Shown one piece after another: positions 8,681 to 18,784 of a stretch of 64,000 nucleotides of DNA. This DNA comes from Bartonella sp. A05 (GTDB taxonomy: Bacteria; Pseudomonadota; Alphaproteobacteria; Rhizobiales; Rhizobiaceae): NCBI RefSeq assembly GCF_026930145.1, contig NZ_JANHOJ010000004.1, positions 62,001 to 126,000 of the forward strand. The letters are read 5' to 3'. The notes under the pieces were generated by a model that saw nothing but the letters and a program-made list of their open reading frames with translations, was not told the origin of the DNA and did no database searches. Position 1 is the first letter of the stretch. Each line of letters begins with the position of its first letter. Position numbers and translations under genes: made by a program.

Positions 8681-11600
8681 TTATTGAATTCGTTCGCTTG
8701 CATGGGCAAGCATCGTGTAAACCTTTCCAGTAGCTGATATCAGATACTCACGAATTAAGCTGTTATCTTCAGAATTACGGGACATGTCGCGTAATAATTT
8801 TTCAAAATCAGCAGTGTATTGATTGACTGACCGTTTAAAATCAATATCACTTGCGTATTTCTTCTTAATTGCTTCAAATATCATTCTTCCATTCAAGGTA
8901 TAAAGACGTTCTGTCACAATGTTTCTTTGCCCACGTCGATAATTGTTCCATAACGCAACGATAGCATCGTGATCAACGGCTTGTACTATATTTTCTGCCA
9001 ATGCATCAAGAGATCCACTCATAGAACGGGATTCCGCTTGTACTGATGCAAGAACAGGGGCGCTCTCCATTGAAGAAACAAGGGCACTCTCTATTTCTTC
9101 ACACAACGGTTCTTCACGTGAGGCTCTTGCCAAGAGGTCTGATACCCATTTGTTTTGCTTTGCTTTGTTCTGATCCTGTTCCCAAATAGGCTTTGGTGGT
9201 ACTATTTTCTTTTTGGCTGATGCAAGTTCATCATTGCAATTACTATTTTGCATAGCGCTTACCAAGTCTTTTAATGCCATAATCTGTTCATTTAGAGCGT
9301 AGCGAATTGATTGCGTTGTCTCTTTTGTCTTGGCTGGAAGTTCTTGAACATTTTCATGAAGATTATCATTAATTTTTGAAAATTCTAAACGAATTTCATT
9401 TGCTGAGCGACGTATATCTTCTGCTGCGTTTGAAAAACGTATTGAAGCTTCATTAATCAGTTGATTAAGTGATTGCTGCAGCCCATCTGTGGAATTTCGC
9501 GCATTTTCATCAGCACGCTCAAATGCCAAGTTGAGAACATTCTCATAATGTCCGATAAGTTGATTAACTTCAGCAGATTTTGCAACAAGCGTATTGCTTA
9601 GTGCGGATAGCATTTGTTGTTTTTGTTCGAGTGTTGCACCGAGTGTATTTTCTGATTGTTCGAGAACATGAATAGTTTCAGAAAGTGTTTTAGCATGCTC
9701 AGCAAAATTGCTTGTTATATAACTAATTTTCTCAAATGTGTTTTGTGAAAGCCCCTGGAGAATCTCCACATTGTTTTGGAGAGTTTTGCCTGAAGAAAAC
9801 AAGTTTTCTGCCACTTGGTTAGTATGGTGGAAAAAATTATTTGCAGTTTCGTTTAACTGACCATCAATATTTTGAACTGCAGATATCAGAGTATTACTAT
9901 TTTCATGGATATTGTAAATTGATCGATTCAATTGCTCAAGGATAGCAGAAACATTACTGACCATATCCTCTTTGACCATGGTCATAGCTTGAACAGTTTC
10001 AGAATTTGTCTGCGTAAGAGTGTTTACTAAGTTTTCATTTTGTTTATGAATTTTTTTCGCAGCTTCTTGCGTCGAGAGAGAAAGTTGTTCACTGATATTC
10101 TGTGTTAAATGCTCAATCGATTTTGTTGTGTTCTGCGCAGCTTGATTCAAATAATCTGTTAATCCTGTTAGTTGTTCAATATGTCCCGCAATTTGAATAG
10201 TTGTTTGATTTTTTGCTTCTTCTAAACGATTGCCCACATGAGCAATCTGATATCCTAAATTATTTCCAAGCTCTTGCATAGATTGATGAAGAACATTGGA
10301 ACGTTCATTGAGCAATTGTTCAATTGCTATAGCTGAAGTATGAATTGTCTCATTAAGCAATGTTTGTGCGTTATTACCTGCTATTTTAAAAGCTTCTGAA
10401 GTCTGAGCCGTTTGTTTAGCCAAACTAGAAAGAACTTTTTCACCAGTCTCATAAATTGTTTGTTCTACATTTGATACAATACGATTGCCAGATTCCGAGA
10501 GAACATTTTCTGCCTTTAAAGTAATATCAGCAAAAGACGAAATAAACTGGCTGCCGGCAGAGAGGATAGAGGTTTCTGACTTTTCTACTTGATCAGCCAT
10601 TATTAATGTTAATTTTTCAGAAACATTAACGAGTTTTTCTTGTACTTTATCTGTTTCGTTATGCAACGATGAAAGCATTTTCTCACCCGTAGAAGAAAGA
10701 GCACTAGACGCTTTTATAATATTATCCTGCATGTTGTCTGTGACCATATTAACGGAATTTTCTAATGTAATACGTATATTATCAACGCTTGATTCCAGTG
10801 CTTGTTGAATTGCTTGGCTGTGCTGATTATTAAGAACAATAGATGTTTTCAAGTCATCAGAGCGCTCTTCAAAAACCGAGGTTTGTATCTCAATTGTTTC
10901 ACACACTTGACCAAGTTTTTCGGATAATGTTCCTTCTAGTGTGGCTGCTCGTTCAAAAATTTGACGCGCACGGTTTTCTAAATCTTCATCAAATGATTCC
11001 ATGCGTGTTTCGAGAGTTTCAAAGAACACACCATTTGATTGAGAAAGGGTATTTTTAAGAGTTTCAGTATGATTTTCAAGGTTTGTTATATGATGTTGAA
11101 CAGTTTCACTAATAACTTTGTTATGATTAATAATTGCATTCTCAACAAAGCCCGCTTGTTGTTTTAATGCCATATCAACATGTATATCACTTTTTTCGAT
11201 GAGACTGTGGATTGTATTCATACGCTGTTCGAGCGTGCGTGCTTGATCTGCCAAAACTTCATTGAGAGAAAAACTATTAATAGCCAAAGAATCACGTAGG
11301 GCATCAGCACGTATATCAATATTTTGAGCATGTACTGTTAATGCATTGTTAGTTGTTTCACAGCTTTCTGTAACGACTTTTTGTAGCTTTTCTGTGCAGT
11401 GAACTATGTCTGCCACATGATTTTCAGCAAACTGATTAACAATTTGAACATTATCAATCAAAATCTTTTCAATATTCGCAGTATTTTCGGTCAACAGATC
11501 AGTCTGATGTTTTAATGTGTCAGCAATTTTATTCCTTTCATCATTGAGCATATTTGCCATTATGTCTCTTTGATCAGAAATTTGTAATTTGAAATCCTGT

Positions 11601-13339
11601 GAGTGCTCCTCTATAATGTCGACAATCGCACTATCAATATTTTTAATTTCTTCTCTCAGTATTTTTTTACTTTGCTCAACTGCAGAAAAAACATTATTTT
11701 GTCCATTCGTAAATACATTGGCAATATCAGAGGTTTTTTCCGTAAGATTTGCATTAATTTGTGAGACATGAGTTTCTAAAAATCCACCAAGTTTTTCAGC
11801 ATTATCTTCTAAGGCTTGACTACGAGCAATGAAGGATTCGATAATAGAATCACTATGTTTTTTAAGAGAAAGATCAACGTTCACTAAACGGTTTTCAAAG
11901 GATTCAATTGCTTTTGAGGTTATGTTATCAAATTTAGAAGAAAGCTTACATGCTCGCTCGTCAAGCTGCACAATTTTTTCATCAAAATTTTGCAATGATT
12001 GGCTGTTACGATCAACGATTGCTGCATCCAATATCTTAAATTTTTCATCGACAGTGGATAGTGCTTGGGTCGTAGCTGTTTGTATGTTTTTCGTAATGCC
12101 AGCAATATGCACTTCAGCTCTCGCAGTTAGTTCGTGGAAGGTATTTTCTAACTGTTTTTCACTATGATCAAAAAGTTCTGAAAAATTATCAAAGTTTTTT
12201 CCTAATTCATGGAAGAAACCTATGTTTTTTTTCTGAATTTGTGTCGTTGTTTCATTAAGCTTTTCAATGACCTGATTTGTTACTCCATCACTTGCATAGG
12301 AAATCTTCTCAATAAGATCCTCACCTTGTTTGTGCAAAGTTTGGGAAATAGTTTGTGTAAGATTTTCAATGTTGGTCACAATTTTGGATGTAACCAAACC
12401 AAATTCATCACTTAGTTGTTCTTTTGTTCCTGTAATTGTTGACCGTATACGATCAGCATGATTCAAAATTGCTGCGCGCTCATTATTCAATTCTTTGATT
12501 AAAGTGTGAAGACGTGATTCATTTTCAGCATAAGCTACTTCAAGATGATGCACTTCACTTTGTATAATAGCTTCAAGTTCAATAGCACGTTCGAGAGTTC
12601 GTTCAATTCCCTCATTCATTGCTGCTACTTCTTTACGAATAGCTTGTCCTACAGCAACGGCTTGCTCTTCAGACAGGTACTGGGGCTCACTGAGACGTTG
12701 TGCAGCACTTGTCATAAGAGTCGCAATATTGTGTAATTCGTTTGAACGTTTTGTTAGTTGAGCAAATCCCCATGTCATAAGTATAGGGATTGCTGTTCCA
12801 GCTGCTACAGCTAATCCAACAGGAGATGTAATAAAATTCGCGATATTCGCTAAAGAGCTTAGTCCAGCAGGAGCTAATTTATGAGCAATGAAAGCACCAC
12901 CTGTTGCCCATAAAGCACTCAGTGCTGTTGTACTCCAATAGATCTGAGAAGACTTTTGTTTTAATAATTTAAATTTTGAAGGAGCTGTTATATCATCATT
13001 GGCGGGAAATAATTGCGTAGACAATAGCGTATTACGCACAGTTCCACCTGAAAGTTCATGTACAGGTCTTTGACCAAAAAGCTGTTCACCAACTGAATCA
13101 TCAATAACAGCAGTATCATGAATGTTAGAGGTAGATGTTGAGGCATTATTTTTAGAAAGAATTTCTTCTTCTGCTGTCGTAATTTTTTGAATCAAATCAT
13201 CTACATTGATGTGATTTGCGAAATCATTTGATAACATTGCTTCAAACGATGCATTAGATGCATTATCAGAGTTTATTGCTTTTTCAAGAGCTTCCTCAAC
13301 TTCTACTTCAAATGTTTGTAATTTGGTTCTGCGTGCCAT
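8681..13339 (-). CDS. Giant two-TM coiled-coil protein, growth-pole-ring (GPR/RgsE)-like
   Basis: A 1552-residue protein. Residues 1-130 are polar and acidic. Two hydrophobic helices follow at about 133-152 and 170-192, the second starting TSPVGLAVAAGTAIPILM. From about 200 to 1390 there is an almost unbroken helical, Gln/Asn/Glu/Ser-rich coiled coil with many repeats of a T-x-x-I-x-E-x-L type. The C-terminal 110 residues look globular, ending KVYTMLAHASERIQ. This plan (short cytoplasmic N-terminus, TM hairpin, huge coiled coil) is that of the Rhizobiales growth-pole-ring protein GPR of Agrobacterium and RgsE of Sinorhizobium, which organise polar growth; those are larger (about 2,100 residues). 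Databases often label relatives kinesin-like or apolipoprotein-like. Family match is an inference from architecture and partial recall. No operon partner; hfq is divergent. Confidence 0.7.
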   Translation of the reverse strand: MARRTKLQTFEVEVEEALEKAINSDNASNASFEAMLSNDFANHINVDDLIQKITTAEEEILSKNNASTSTSNIHDTAVIDDSVGEQLFGQRPVHELSGGTVRNTLLSTQLFPANDDITAPSKFKLLKQKSSQIYWSTTALSALWATGGAFIAHKLAPAGLSSLANIANFITSPVGLAVAAGTAIPILMTWGFAQLTKRSNELHNIATLMTSAAQRLSEPQYLSEEQAVAVGQAIRKEVAAMNEGIERTLERAIELEAIIQSEVHHLEVAYAENESRLHTLIKELNNERAAILNHADRIRSTITGTKEQLSDEFGLVTSKIVTNIENLTQTISQTLHKQGEDLIEKISYASDGVTNQVIEKLNETTTQIQKKNIGFFHELGKNFDNFSELFDHSEKQLENTFHELTARAEVHIAGITKNIQTATTQALSTVDEKFKILDAAIVDRNSQSLQNFDEKIVQLDERACKLSSKFDNITSKAIESFENRLVNVDLSLKKHSDSIIESFIARSQALEDNAEKLGGFLETHVSQINANLTEKTSDIANVFTNGQNNVFSAVEQSKKILREEIKNIDSAIVDIIEEHSQDFKLQISDQRDIMANMLNDERNKIADTLKHQTDLLTENTANIEKILIDNVQIVNQFAENHVADIVHCTEKLQKVVTESCETTNNALTVHAQNIDIRADALRDSLAINSFSLNEVLADQARTLEQRMNTIHSLIEKSDIHVDMALKQQAGFVENAIINHNKVISETVQHHITNLENHTETLKNTLSQSNGVFFETLETRMESFDEDLENRARQIFERAATLEGTLSEKLGQVCETIEIQTSVFEERSDDLKTSIVLNNQHSQAIQQALESSVDNIRITLENSVNMVTDNMQDNIIKASSALSSTGEKMLSSLHNETDKVQEKLVNVSEKLTLIMADQVEKSETSILSAGSQFISSFADITLKAENVLSESGNRIVSNVEQTIYETGEKVLSSLAKQTAQTSEAFKIAGNNAQTLLNETIHTSAIAIEQLLNERSNVLHQSMQELGNNLGYQIAHVGNRLEEAKNQTTIQIAGHIEQLTGLTDYLNQAAQNTTKSIEHLTQNISEQLSLSTQEAAKKIHKQNENLVNTLTQTNSETVQAMTMVKEDMVSNVSAILEQLNRSIYNIHENSNTLISAVQNIDGQLNETANNFFHHTNQVAENLFSSGKTLQNNVEILQGLSQNTFEKISYITSNFAEHAKTLSETIHVLEQSENTLGATLEQKQQMLSALSNTLVAKSAEVNQLIGHYENVLNLAFERADENARNSTDGLQQSLNQLINEASIRFSNAAEDIRRSANEIRLEFSKINDNLHENVQELPAKTKETTQSIRYALNEQIMALKDLVSAMQNSNCNDELASAKKKIVPPKPIWEQDQNKAKQNKWVSDLLARASREEPLCEEIESALVSSMESAPVLASVQAESRSMSGSLDALAENIVQAVDHDAIVALWNNYRRGQRNIVTERLYTLNGRMIFEAIKKKYASDIDFKRSVNQYTADFEKLLRDMSRNSEDNSLIREYLISATGKVYTMLAHASERIQ

Positions 13340-14017
13340 ACTCGCCTCATACTCTATAGAGATGGAAAAGAAATACGTACTTTTCCAGATACTGCTGTAT
13401 ATTAACCTTTAATTATTTAGAAAGAAATACACTCAAGCAAAAAGTTTGAAAACTTGATTACGATAAGGTTAACGCGGCTCTTATTATTTGTTGAAAAATG
13501 ATAAAAACTTATTAAAAACAAAATGATAGGATATCATAATCTAGGATAAAAATATTGTTCATAACTCAGATGTTATGTACTTTGCTCATTTAACAGAGAG
13601 AGATTTCTACCGTCTAGAAGGTAGATATATTAAGTTTTGTGTCTAAACTGTGTCTCAATTCGTTTTTATCTTATTCGATAATCGTTGATTCTAAATCAGA
13701 TGGATTGGCAGTTTGGATACTATCAAATTATACACTTATCAGAATAAAATTGGTTTTTTCTTCATTATCAAAGAATCGCATATTTTGACAGTATTTTGCG
13801 CAAAAAAATTGCACAAAAAATGAAAAATTAATTTCTAGGGTAGAGTATAGTGAAAAACAAACGCTAGAAATTTTTATATTTGGTATTTTTTGTGATATTT
13901 ATAATTTAGTTAAGCGGCATTTTGTTAACTTTTTAATGCTACTACGTTGACAATGGAGTATTTTTCAGTCGATATGTGTTCACGGGTATTTTGTGCAATT
14001 CGAAAGGTGTAAGAATA
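13340..14017. other. Divergent intergenic region between the coiled-coil gene and hfq
   Basis: About 680 bp, AT-rich, no open frame worth calling. It must carry promoters for both flanking genes. One short hairpin is visible near 13600-13625 (TCTACC and GGTAGA around GTCTAGAA), of unknown role. In many alphaproteobacteria hfq follows ntrX; that linkage is broken here. Confidence 0.5.
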
Positions 14018-14257
14018 ATGGCAGAACGATCACAGCACCTGCAAGATGTGTTTTTAAATACAGTTCGCAAGCAAAAAATTTCTCTTACAATTTTTCTTAT
14101 AAATGGTGTTAAATTGACAGGTATTGTAACGTCATTTGATAATTTTTGTATCCTTTTACGTCGTGATGGGCATGCGCAATTGGTTTATAAACATGCTATT
14201 TCTACAATCATGCCTGGACAATCTGTACAGATGTTTGAAAGTGAAGATTCTCAATAA
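14018..14257 (+). CDS. hfq: RNA chaperone Hfq
   Basis: A 79-residue Sm-like protein that forms a hexameric ring and helps small RNAs pair with mRNAs. Sm1 is seen as the strand region [20 protein letters not shown], and Sm2 as [10 protein letters not shown], the usual Hfq signature Y-K-H-A-I. The start chosen is the ATG that begins [14 protein letters not shown], after AAAGGTG; an upstream in-frame ATG at 13976 would add 14 residues never seen in the family. The hflX gene follows 52 bp downstream on the same strand, the classic hfq-hflX pair. Confidence 0.97.
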   Translation: MAERSQHLQDVFLNTVRKQKISLTIFLINGVKLTGIVTSFDNFCILLRRDGHAQLVYKHAISTIMPGQSVQMFESEDSQ

Positions 14258-14309
14258 ATAGGTTCTTCTCTTGTGAGGCTTTTATTCTTTGTTTAATGTT
14301 TTCATTTAA

Positions 14310-15656
14310 ATGGTTATGATGGAGAATGAGAGATCTGAGAAGTTTATTGCACAGGCTATAGGGCAGGTGCGTGCTATTGTTCTTATACCGATTTACTATG
14401 GGCAGAAATGTGAAAAGATTTCAAGTAAACATTCGTTATCGTCTCGGGTAAAGGAAGCGTTGGGCCTAGCGCGCGCTATTAGGCTAGATATTGTTTATTA
14501 TGAAACTATTAATATTATCACACCACGTCCTTCAACTTTGTTTGGGACGGGTAAGGTGGAGACGTTTGCTTACTATATAAGTAAGCATCATATTTCTCTT
14601 GTAATTGTGGATCATTTTTTGACACCAGTTCAGCAGCGTAATTTAGAAAAATCATGGAGTTGTAAGGTCATTGATAGAACTGCTTTGATTCTTGAAATTT
14701 TTGGTGATCGCGCACGAACCAAAGAAGGAATTTTGCAAGTTGAATTGGCGCATTTATCCTATCAAAAAAGCAGGCTGGTTCGTAGTTGGACACACTTAGA
14801 AAGGCAACGCGGTGGCAGTGGTTTTTTAGGTGGACCTGGTGAAACACAAATTGAAGCGGATAGGCGTATTTTGCAAAATAAAATCAATCGTATTCGTTGT
14901 GAATTAGAAACCGTTGTTAGAACACGTGCTCTTCATCGAGCTAATCGAAAAAAGATACCACATCCTGTTGTCGCTTTAGTCGGATATACTAATACAGGAA
15001 AGTCAACTCTTTTCAATTGCTTAAGCGGTGCAGATGTATTGACAAAAGACATGTTATTTGCAACGCTTGATCCAACTTTACGCAAAATTATTCTTCCTCA
15101 TGAACAAGCCATTCTTTTATCAGATACTGTGGGTTTTATTTCTAATTTACCAACACATTTGATTGCGGCTTTTAGAGCAACTCTTGAAGAAGTGATTGAA
15201 GCAGATTTAATTCTCCATGTGAAAGATATATCAGATCCTGATCATTGTGCCCATGCCCAAGATGTGTTGGAAACACTTTCAAGTCTTGGTATCAATACTG
15301 GCAATACGGATCATATCGTGGAAGTTTGGAATAAGATTGATATATTGGATGAGCATGCATTAAGTGTTTTGCAAACAAGCGCAAAAACATTGTCAAACCC
15401 TGCATTAATGGTGTCCGCGCTTACAGGGAAAGGGCTGGATCAATTGTTAGAAACGATTGAAAAGCGGATTTTTGGAGAAACGCAAAGTGTTGAATTTATT
15501 TTAAAACCTGATGAAATGCTGCTTATTGATTGGTTTTATAAGAATTCTGCTCAGATAAAACAAGAAGGCCATGATGATGGTTCTGTTACCATTAGGGCAG
15601 TTCTTACCAATGAAGCAAAAAAGCGCTTAGATCAGATAAAACAAAATATGCATTAG
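14310..15656 (+). CDS. hflX: Ribosome-associated GTPase HflX
   Basis: A 448-residue GTPase that binds the 50S subunit and splits stalled ribosomes under stress. The N-terminal HflX domain (to about residue 200) includes the glycine-rich loop GGSGFLGGPGETQIEADR. The G domain follows with G1 as GYTNTGKST, G3 as DTVGF and G4 as NKID, all intact. Length fits the family. Cotranscription with hfq is likely. The first of three closely spaced ATGs was chosen; the exact start (14310, 14316 or 14319) is not certain. Confidence 0.96.
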   Translation: MVMMENERSEKFIAQAIGQVRAIVLIPIYYGQKCEKISSKHSLSSRVKEALGLARAIRLDIVYYETINIITPRPSTLFGTGKVETFAYYISKHHISLVIVDHFLTPVQQRNLEKSWSCKVIDRTALILEIFGDRARTKEGILQVELAHLSYQKSRLVRSWTHLERQRGGSGFLGGPGETQIEADRRILQNKINRIRCELETVVRTRALHRANRKKIPHPVVALVGYTNTGKSTLFNCLSGADVLTKDMLFATLDPTLRKIILPHEQAILLSDTVGFISNLPTHLIAAFRATLEEVIEADLILHVKDISDPDHCAHAQDVLETLSSLGINTGNTDHIVEVWNKIDILDEHALSVLQTSAKTLSNPALMVSALTGKGLDQLLETIEKRIFGETQSVEFILKPDEMLLIDWFYKNSAQIKQEGHDDGSVTIRAVLTNEAKKRLDQIKQNMH

Positions 15657-15698
15657 AATTTCTTTTAATATATTAAAAGAAAATTTTCTTTTTCTTTA
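15657..15698 (+). terminator. Possible AT-rich terminator after hflX
   Basis: An eleven-base inverted repeat (TTTCTTTTAAT with ATTAAAAGAAA) starts three bases after the hflX stop and is followed by a T-rich tract. The stem is almost pure A-T, so termination strength is doubtful. Confidence 0.35.
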
Positions 15699-16446
15699 TA
15701 TTCTGCTTCTAAAAAGTAATATATATTTAAATTAATAGTATAGTTATTTATCTTAATCAAGCACTGTAAAGTATTTTTACGATTTATAAATATAAAACTT
15801 AATCACAATGAGAGTCTATTGGTACATATATGAAATGCTTTGATTGTTGTTTTTATTTGTACTGTGCACAGTTTTTATTTGACTATTGTTTTATCTTATT
15901 CGCTTGCGCCCTTATCAAGCGATATTAACATTTATGTTATCTGATGCTACAGACAAGATAATATTATCGCATTTATTACCACTGCAGTTTATTATTTCTA
16001 ATCATTCAATCCTTCATGGGGGGATTTTTATTAAGAGAAAACTTTACAGAAATATTCGATTGTTTTGCATAGTGATCTGATTAATCTTGCTTTTGATTCA
16101 CATCGAGGATTGAGCGATATTAATGGGTGCAGCTGCATGATGTTATTTGTGTACAAAGTTACTCCAAATGGTACTCTTAGCATATTGCGCAATGAATAGA
16201 CTGTTTATTCTTGTTTTCCCTTTAATAAATATGGCTGGATAGTGTGGAGGGGTATCCAAATTTATGAAAACTGTTACCGCGTTATTGCATAATTAAGCTT
16301 TGCAAAACGGAAAGAATGCTCACATGTTATAGTACAGACACTTATTTTTGAATAACATTGTTGCATTTATTGCAACAATCGCGATTTAGTGTTTAAACTT
16401 GAAAGATATTTACAGCTGGAGATAAATTGAGTGGGGGCGATCAGAA
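15699..16446. other. Spacer before ctaA, no gene seen
   Basis: About 750 bp without a supported gene. A 64-codon open frame at 15886-16080 has no ribosome binding site and no recognisable features. The ctaA promoter should lie at the right end. Confidence 0.5.
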
Positions 16447-17553
16447 ATGGCAATAAAAAAATTGGATGATATCACTTTGACACCTCTACAAAAGAAAAAT
16501 CGGAAACAGATTCAAGTATGGCTTGATACGATTTTAGTTCTTTGTTTGATTATTGTTTTAGTTGGGGGAGCAACTCGCTTAACAGGATCCGGGTTATCTA
16601 TAACTGAATGGAAACCAATACATGGCGTGATCCCGCCGATTGGTACAGATCAATGGCAGGAAGAATTTTCGAAGTATCAACAGATAGCGCAATATAAATT
16701 GCTGAATCATGATATGACATTAAATGCTTTTAAGGTTATTTTTTGGTGGGAATGGGGGCATCGTGTTCTTGGTCGCCTTGTTGGTCTTGTCTCTTTATTA
16801 GGTCTATTTTGGTTTTGGGTCACTAAGCGTATTGAAAAAAATATGTTGTTGCAGTTGATTTCTGTACCGGTTCTGATTGCATTTCAAGGTGTTATTGGCT
16901 GGTGGATGGTGGCATCCGGTCTTGGTCAAAGTAATCTAACAAGTGTTAGTCAATACCGTTTAGCGATTCATCTCATAACAGCATGTTTTGTTATAATTTT
17001 TGTTACTTATTTATCTCGAGGTCTTTCTGAATATTCAGAAAGACCAACAGACCAAGCTGTTCAACGTTTTGCGGGTTGGCTTGTTTTTTTTATTTTAATT
17101 GAGATTTATTTTGGTGCTTTAGTAGCAGGTCTCCATGCGGGTAAAATGTACAATACATGGCCATTAATGGATGGTCAGATTATTCCTGATGGTTTGTTGA
17201 ATTATAATCCAGTTTGGCTCAATTTATTTGAAAATCCTTTGACAGTTCAATTTATTCATCGTTGCATTGCTTACTTTTTGTTTATTATAGCGATTATTCA
17301 CGCTCTATACGTACATAGGTATATTCCGCATTCGACTCATGCTCGCCGTGCGTTTTTTTTATGTTCTGTCATTGTTGCCCAAGCATTTTTAGGGATTATT
17401 ACATTGTTAAATGAGGTTCCAATAAATTTTGGTCTTATTCACCAAGGTGTTGCATTGGTAATATTATGCTTTTCAGTTGCGCATTGGCGCGCAACAAAGG
17501 GAGCATATCCCATTGTTGATAAGGATTGGCAACGGGAAACGCTAGCGTCCTAA
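16447..17553 (+). CDS. ctaA: Heme A synthase (CtaA/COX15)
   Basis: A 368-residue inner-membrane enzyme that hydroxylates the C8 methyl of heme O to make heme A for aa3-type cytochrome oxidase. About eight membrane helices are visible. Family marks are RLTGSGLSITEWKPIHG after the first helix, EWGHRVLGRLVGLV with a conserved heme-ligand histidine, and in the second half the H-R-C-I-A-Y helix (FIHRCIAYFLF) and LIHQGVALVIL. Length agrees with the alphaproteobacterial type II enzymes (about 360). The last 12 bp overlap, tail to tail, the 3' end of argC on the other strand. No oxidase subunit genes are nearby. Confidence 0.95.
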   Translation: MAIKKLDDITLTPLQKKNRKQIQVWLDTILVLCLIIVLVGGATRLTGSGLSITEWKPIHGVIPPIGTDQWQEEFSKYQQIAQYKLLNHDMTLNAFKVIFWWEWGHRVLGRLVGLVSLLGLFWFWVTKRIEKNMLLQLISVPVLIAFQGVIGWWMVASGLGQSNLTSVSQYRLAIHLITACFVIIFVTYLSRGLSEYSERPTDQAVQRFAGWLVFFILIEIYFGALVAGLHAGKMYNTWPLMDGQIIPDGLLNYNPVWLNLFENPLTVQFIHRCIAYFLFIIAIIHALYVHRYIPHSTHARRAFFLCSVIVAQAFLGIITLLNEVPINFGLIHQGVALVILCFSVAHWRATKGAYPIVDKDWQRETLAS

Positions 17554-18480
17554 GAGCATTAAATCAAGGTTTTGAACAACAGCTGCTGCTGCACCTTTTC
17601 CCAAATTATCTAATACGGCACAGAGATTGAAAATATCTTCATTTTCGTTGCCGAAGACGAAAAGTTTCATGTTATCTTTATGCGCTAAGCATTCTGGGTC
17701 TAGTTTGGTAAGCGTATTAGTCTCTTCTTGTGATGCGATGGATATAATATTTTGACCATTGTAATGAGCATTAAAAATTTCGCGCAGATTAGAGCAATTT
17801 GCGGATTTTGTGAATAAACTGCGATGTAATGGAAGGTTTACGATCATTCCTTGAGGAAAACGACCAACACTTGGTACAAAAATGGGTGTTTGCTCGATTT
17901 GTCCGTGGATTTTTATTTCTGGCACGTGTTTATGTTTAAGATTAAGACCATAAACAAAGTAATTTTTCCAAAGGGCATTTTTTTGAGATTTATTTTCCAT
18001 TTGAGCGATTAATTGTTTACCTCCACCTGTATAGCCAGATATAGCATTAATTGATATTGGATAATGGGCGTCTAATAAACCTGCTTCACGTAAAGGACGA
18101 ATCAAGCTAATTGCTCCAGTGGGATAACATCCAGGATTAGTAACATAACGCGCTTCTTGGATGCGTTCTTTTTGTCCTGTTGTCATTTCAGGAAAGCCGT
18201 AAACCCATCCCGATGCAATGCGGTGGGCTGTTGAGCTATCAATGATTCTAATTCTTTTGTTATTTTTGAGAAGTTTGACTGTTTCGCGTGCGGTATCATC
18301 TGGAAGACATAAAATAGCAATATCTGCTTGGTTAAGATACTCTTGCCGAGAGTCAATTCTATGTCGGTCTGCATGAGGAATAGAGAGCAATTCTAAATCA
18401 GAACGATTTGCTAACCGTTTTTGTATTTGTAGTCCGGTTGTTCCATGTTCACCATCAATAAAGATTTTTGTCGCCATCAT
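17542..18480 (-). CDS. argC: N-acetyl-gamma-glutamyl-phosphate reductase (short, type 2)
   Basis: A 312-residue NADPH-dependent reductase of the arginine pathway that converts N-acetylglutamyl phosphate to the semialdehyde. The N-terminus holds FIDGEHGTTGLQI, the type 2 version of the nucleotide loop, and the catalytic cysteine is in NPGCYPTGA. Length matches the short form (about 310) rather than the 345-residue form. The reading frame is intact and the active site preserved. No other arginine genes lie in the window, and rplM/rpsI, its common rhizobial neighbours, are absent. The ATG pair MM at the start leaves a one-codon ambiguity. Confidence 0.94.
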   Translation of the reverse strand: MMATKIFIDGEHGTTGLQIQKRLANRSDLELLSIPHADRHRIDSRQEYLNQADIAILCLPDDTARETVKLLKNNKRIRIIDSSTAHRIASGWVYGFPEMTTGQKERIQEARYVTNPGCYPTGAISLIRPLREAGLLDAHYPISINAISGYTGGGKQLIAQMENKSQKNALWKNYFVYGLNLKHKHVPEIKIHGQIEQTPIFVPSVGRFPQGMIVNLPLHRSLFTKSANCSNLREIFNAHYNGQNIISIASQEETNTLTKLDPECLAHKDNMKLFVFGNENEDIFNLCAVLDNLGKGAAAAVVQNLDLMLLGR

Positions 18481-18784
18481 AGTTGCCTTAAATCAATTTT
18501 TTGCTGCAATATCTAGCTTGTATGATCATAATTTGACTCAAAGTATTAGATGTTTGGAGATGATAATTCCATAGTTTATCTTTTTTGTACAAAAGATATA
18601 GTAATAAGAACAATTTAGAAAGTTTCTCCTTGTTAAAATTGTAAAAGAATCAAAGTGTATTTGTAATTAGTTTATCTACTGTATTTTCAATTTTGGCAAT
18701 TAGAATAGCTTAAAGTATTTTATCTATATAAGCCGTTATGTTACTATCCATTATTTCATTTTTTCTAATGTTAGGACGTATTTT
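18481..18784. other. Divergent promoter region between argC and glyA
   Basis: About 300 bp, AT-rich, without an open frame. It should hold the promoters of argC (leftward) and of the glyA-nrdR-rib block (rightward). I see no glycine riboswitch-like conserved core. Confidence 0.5.
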
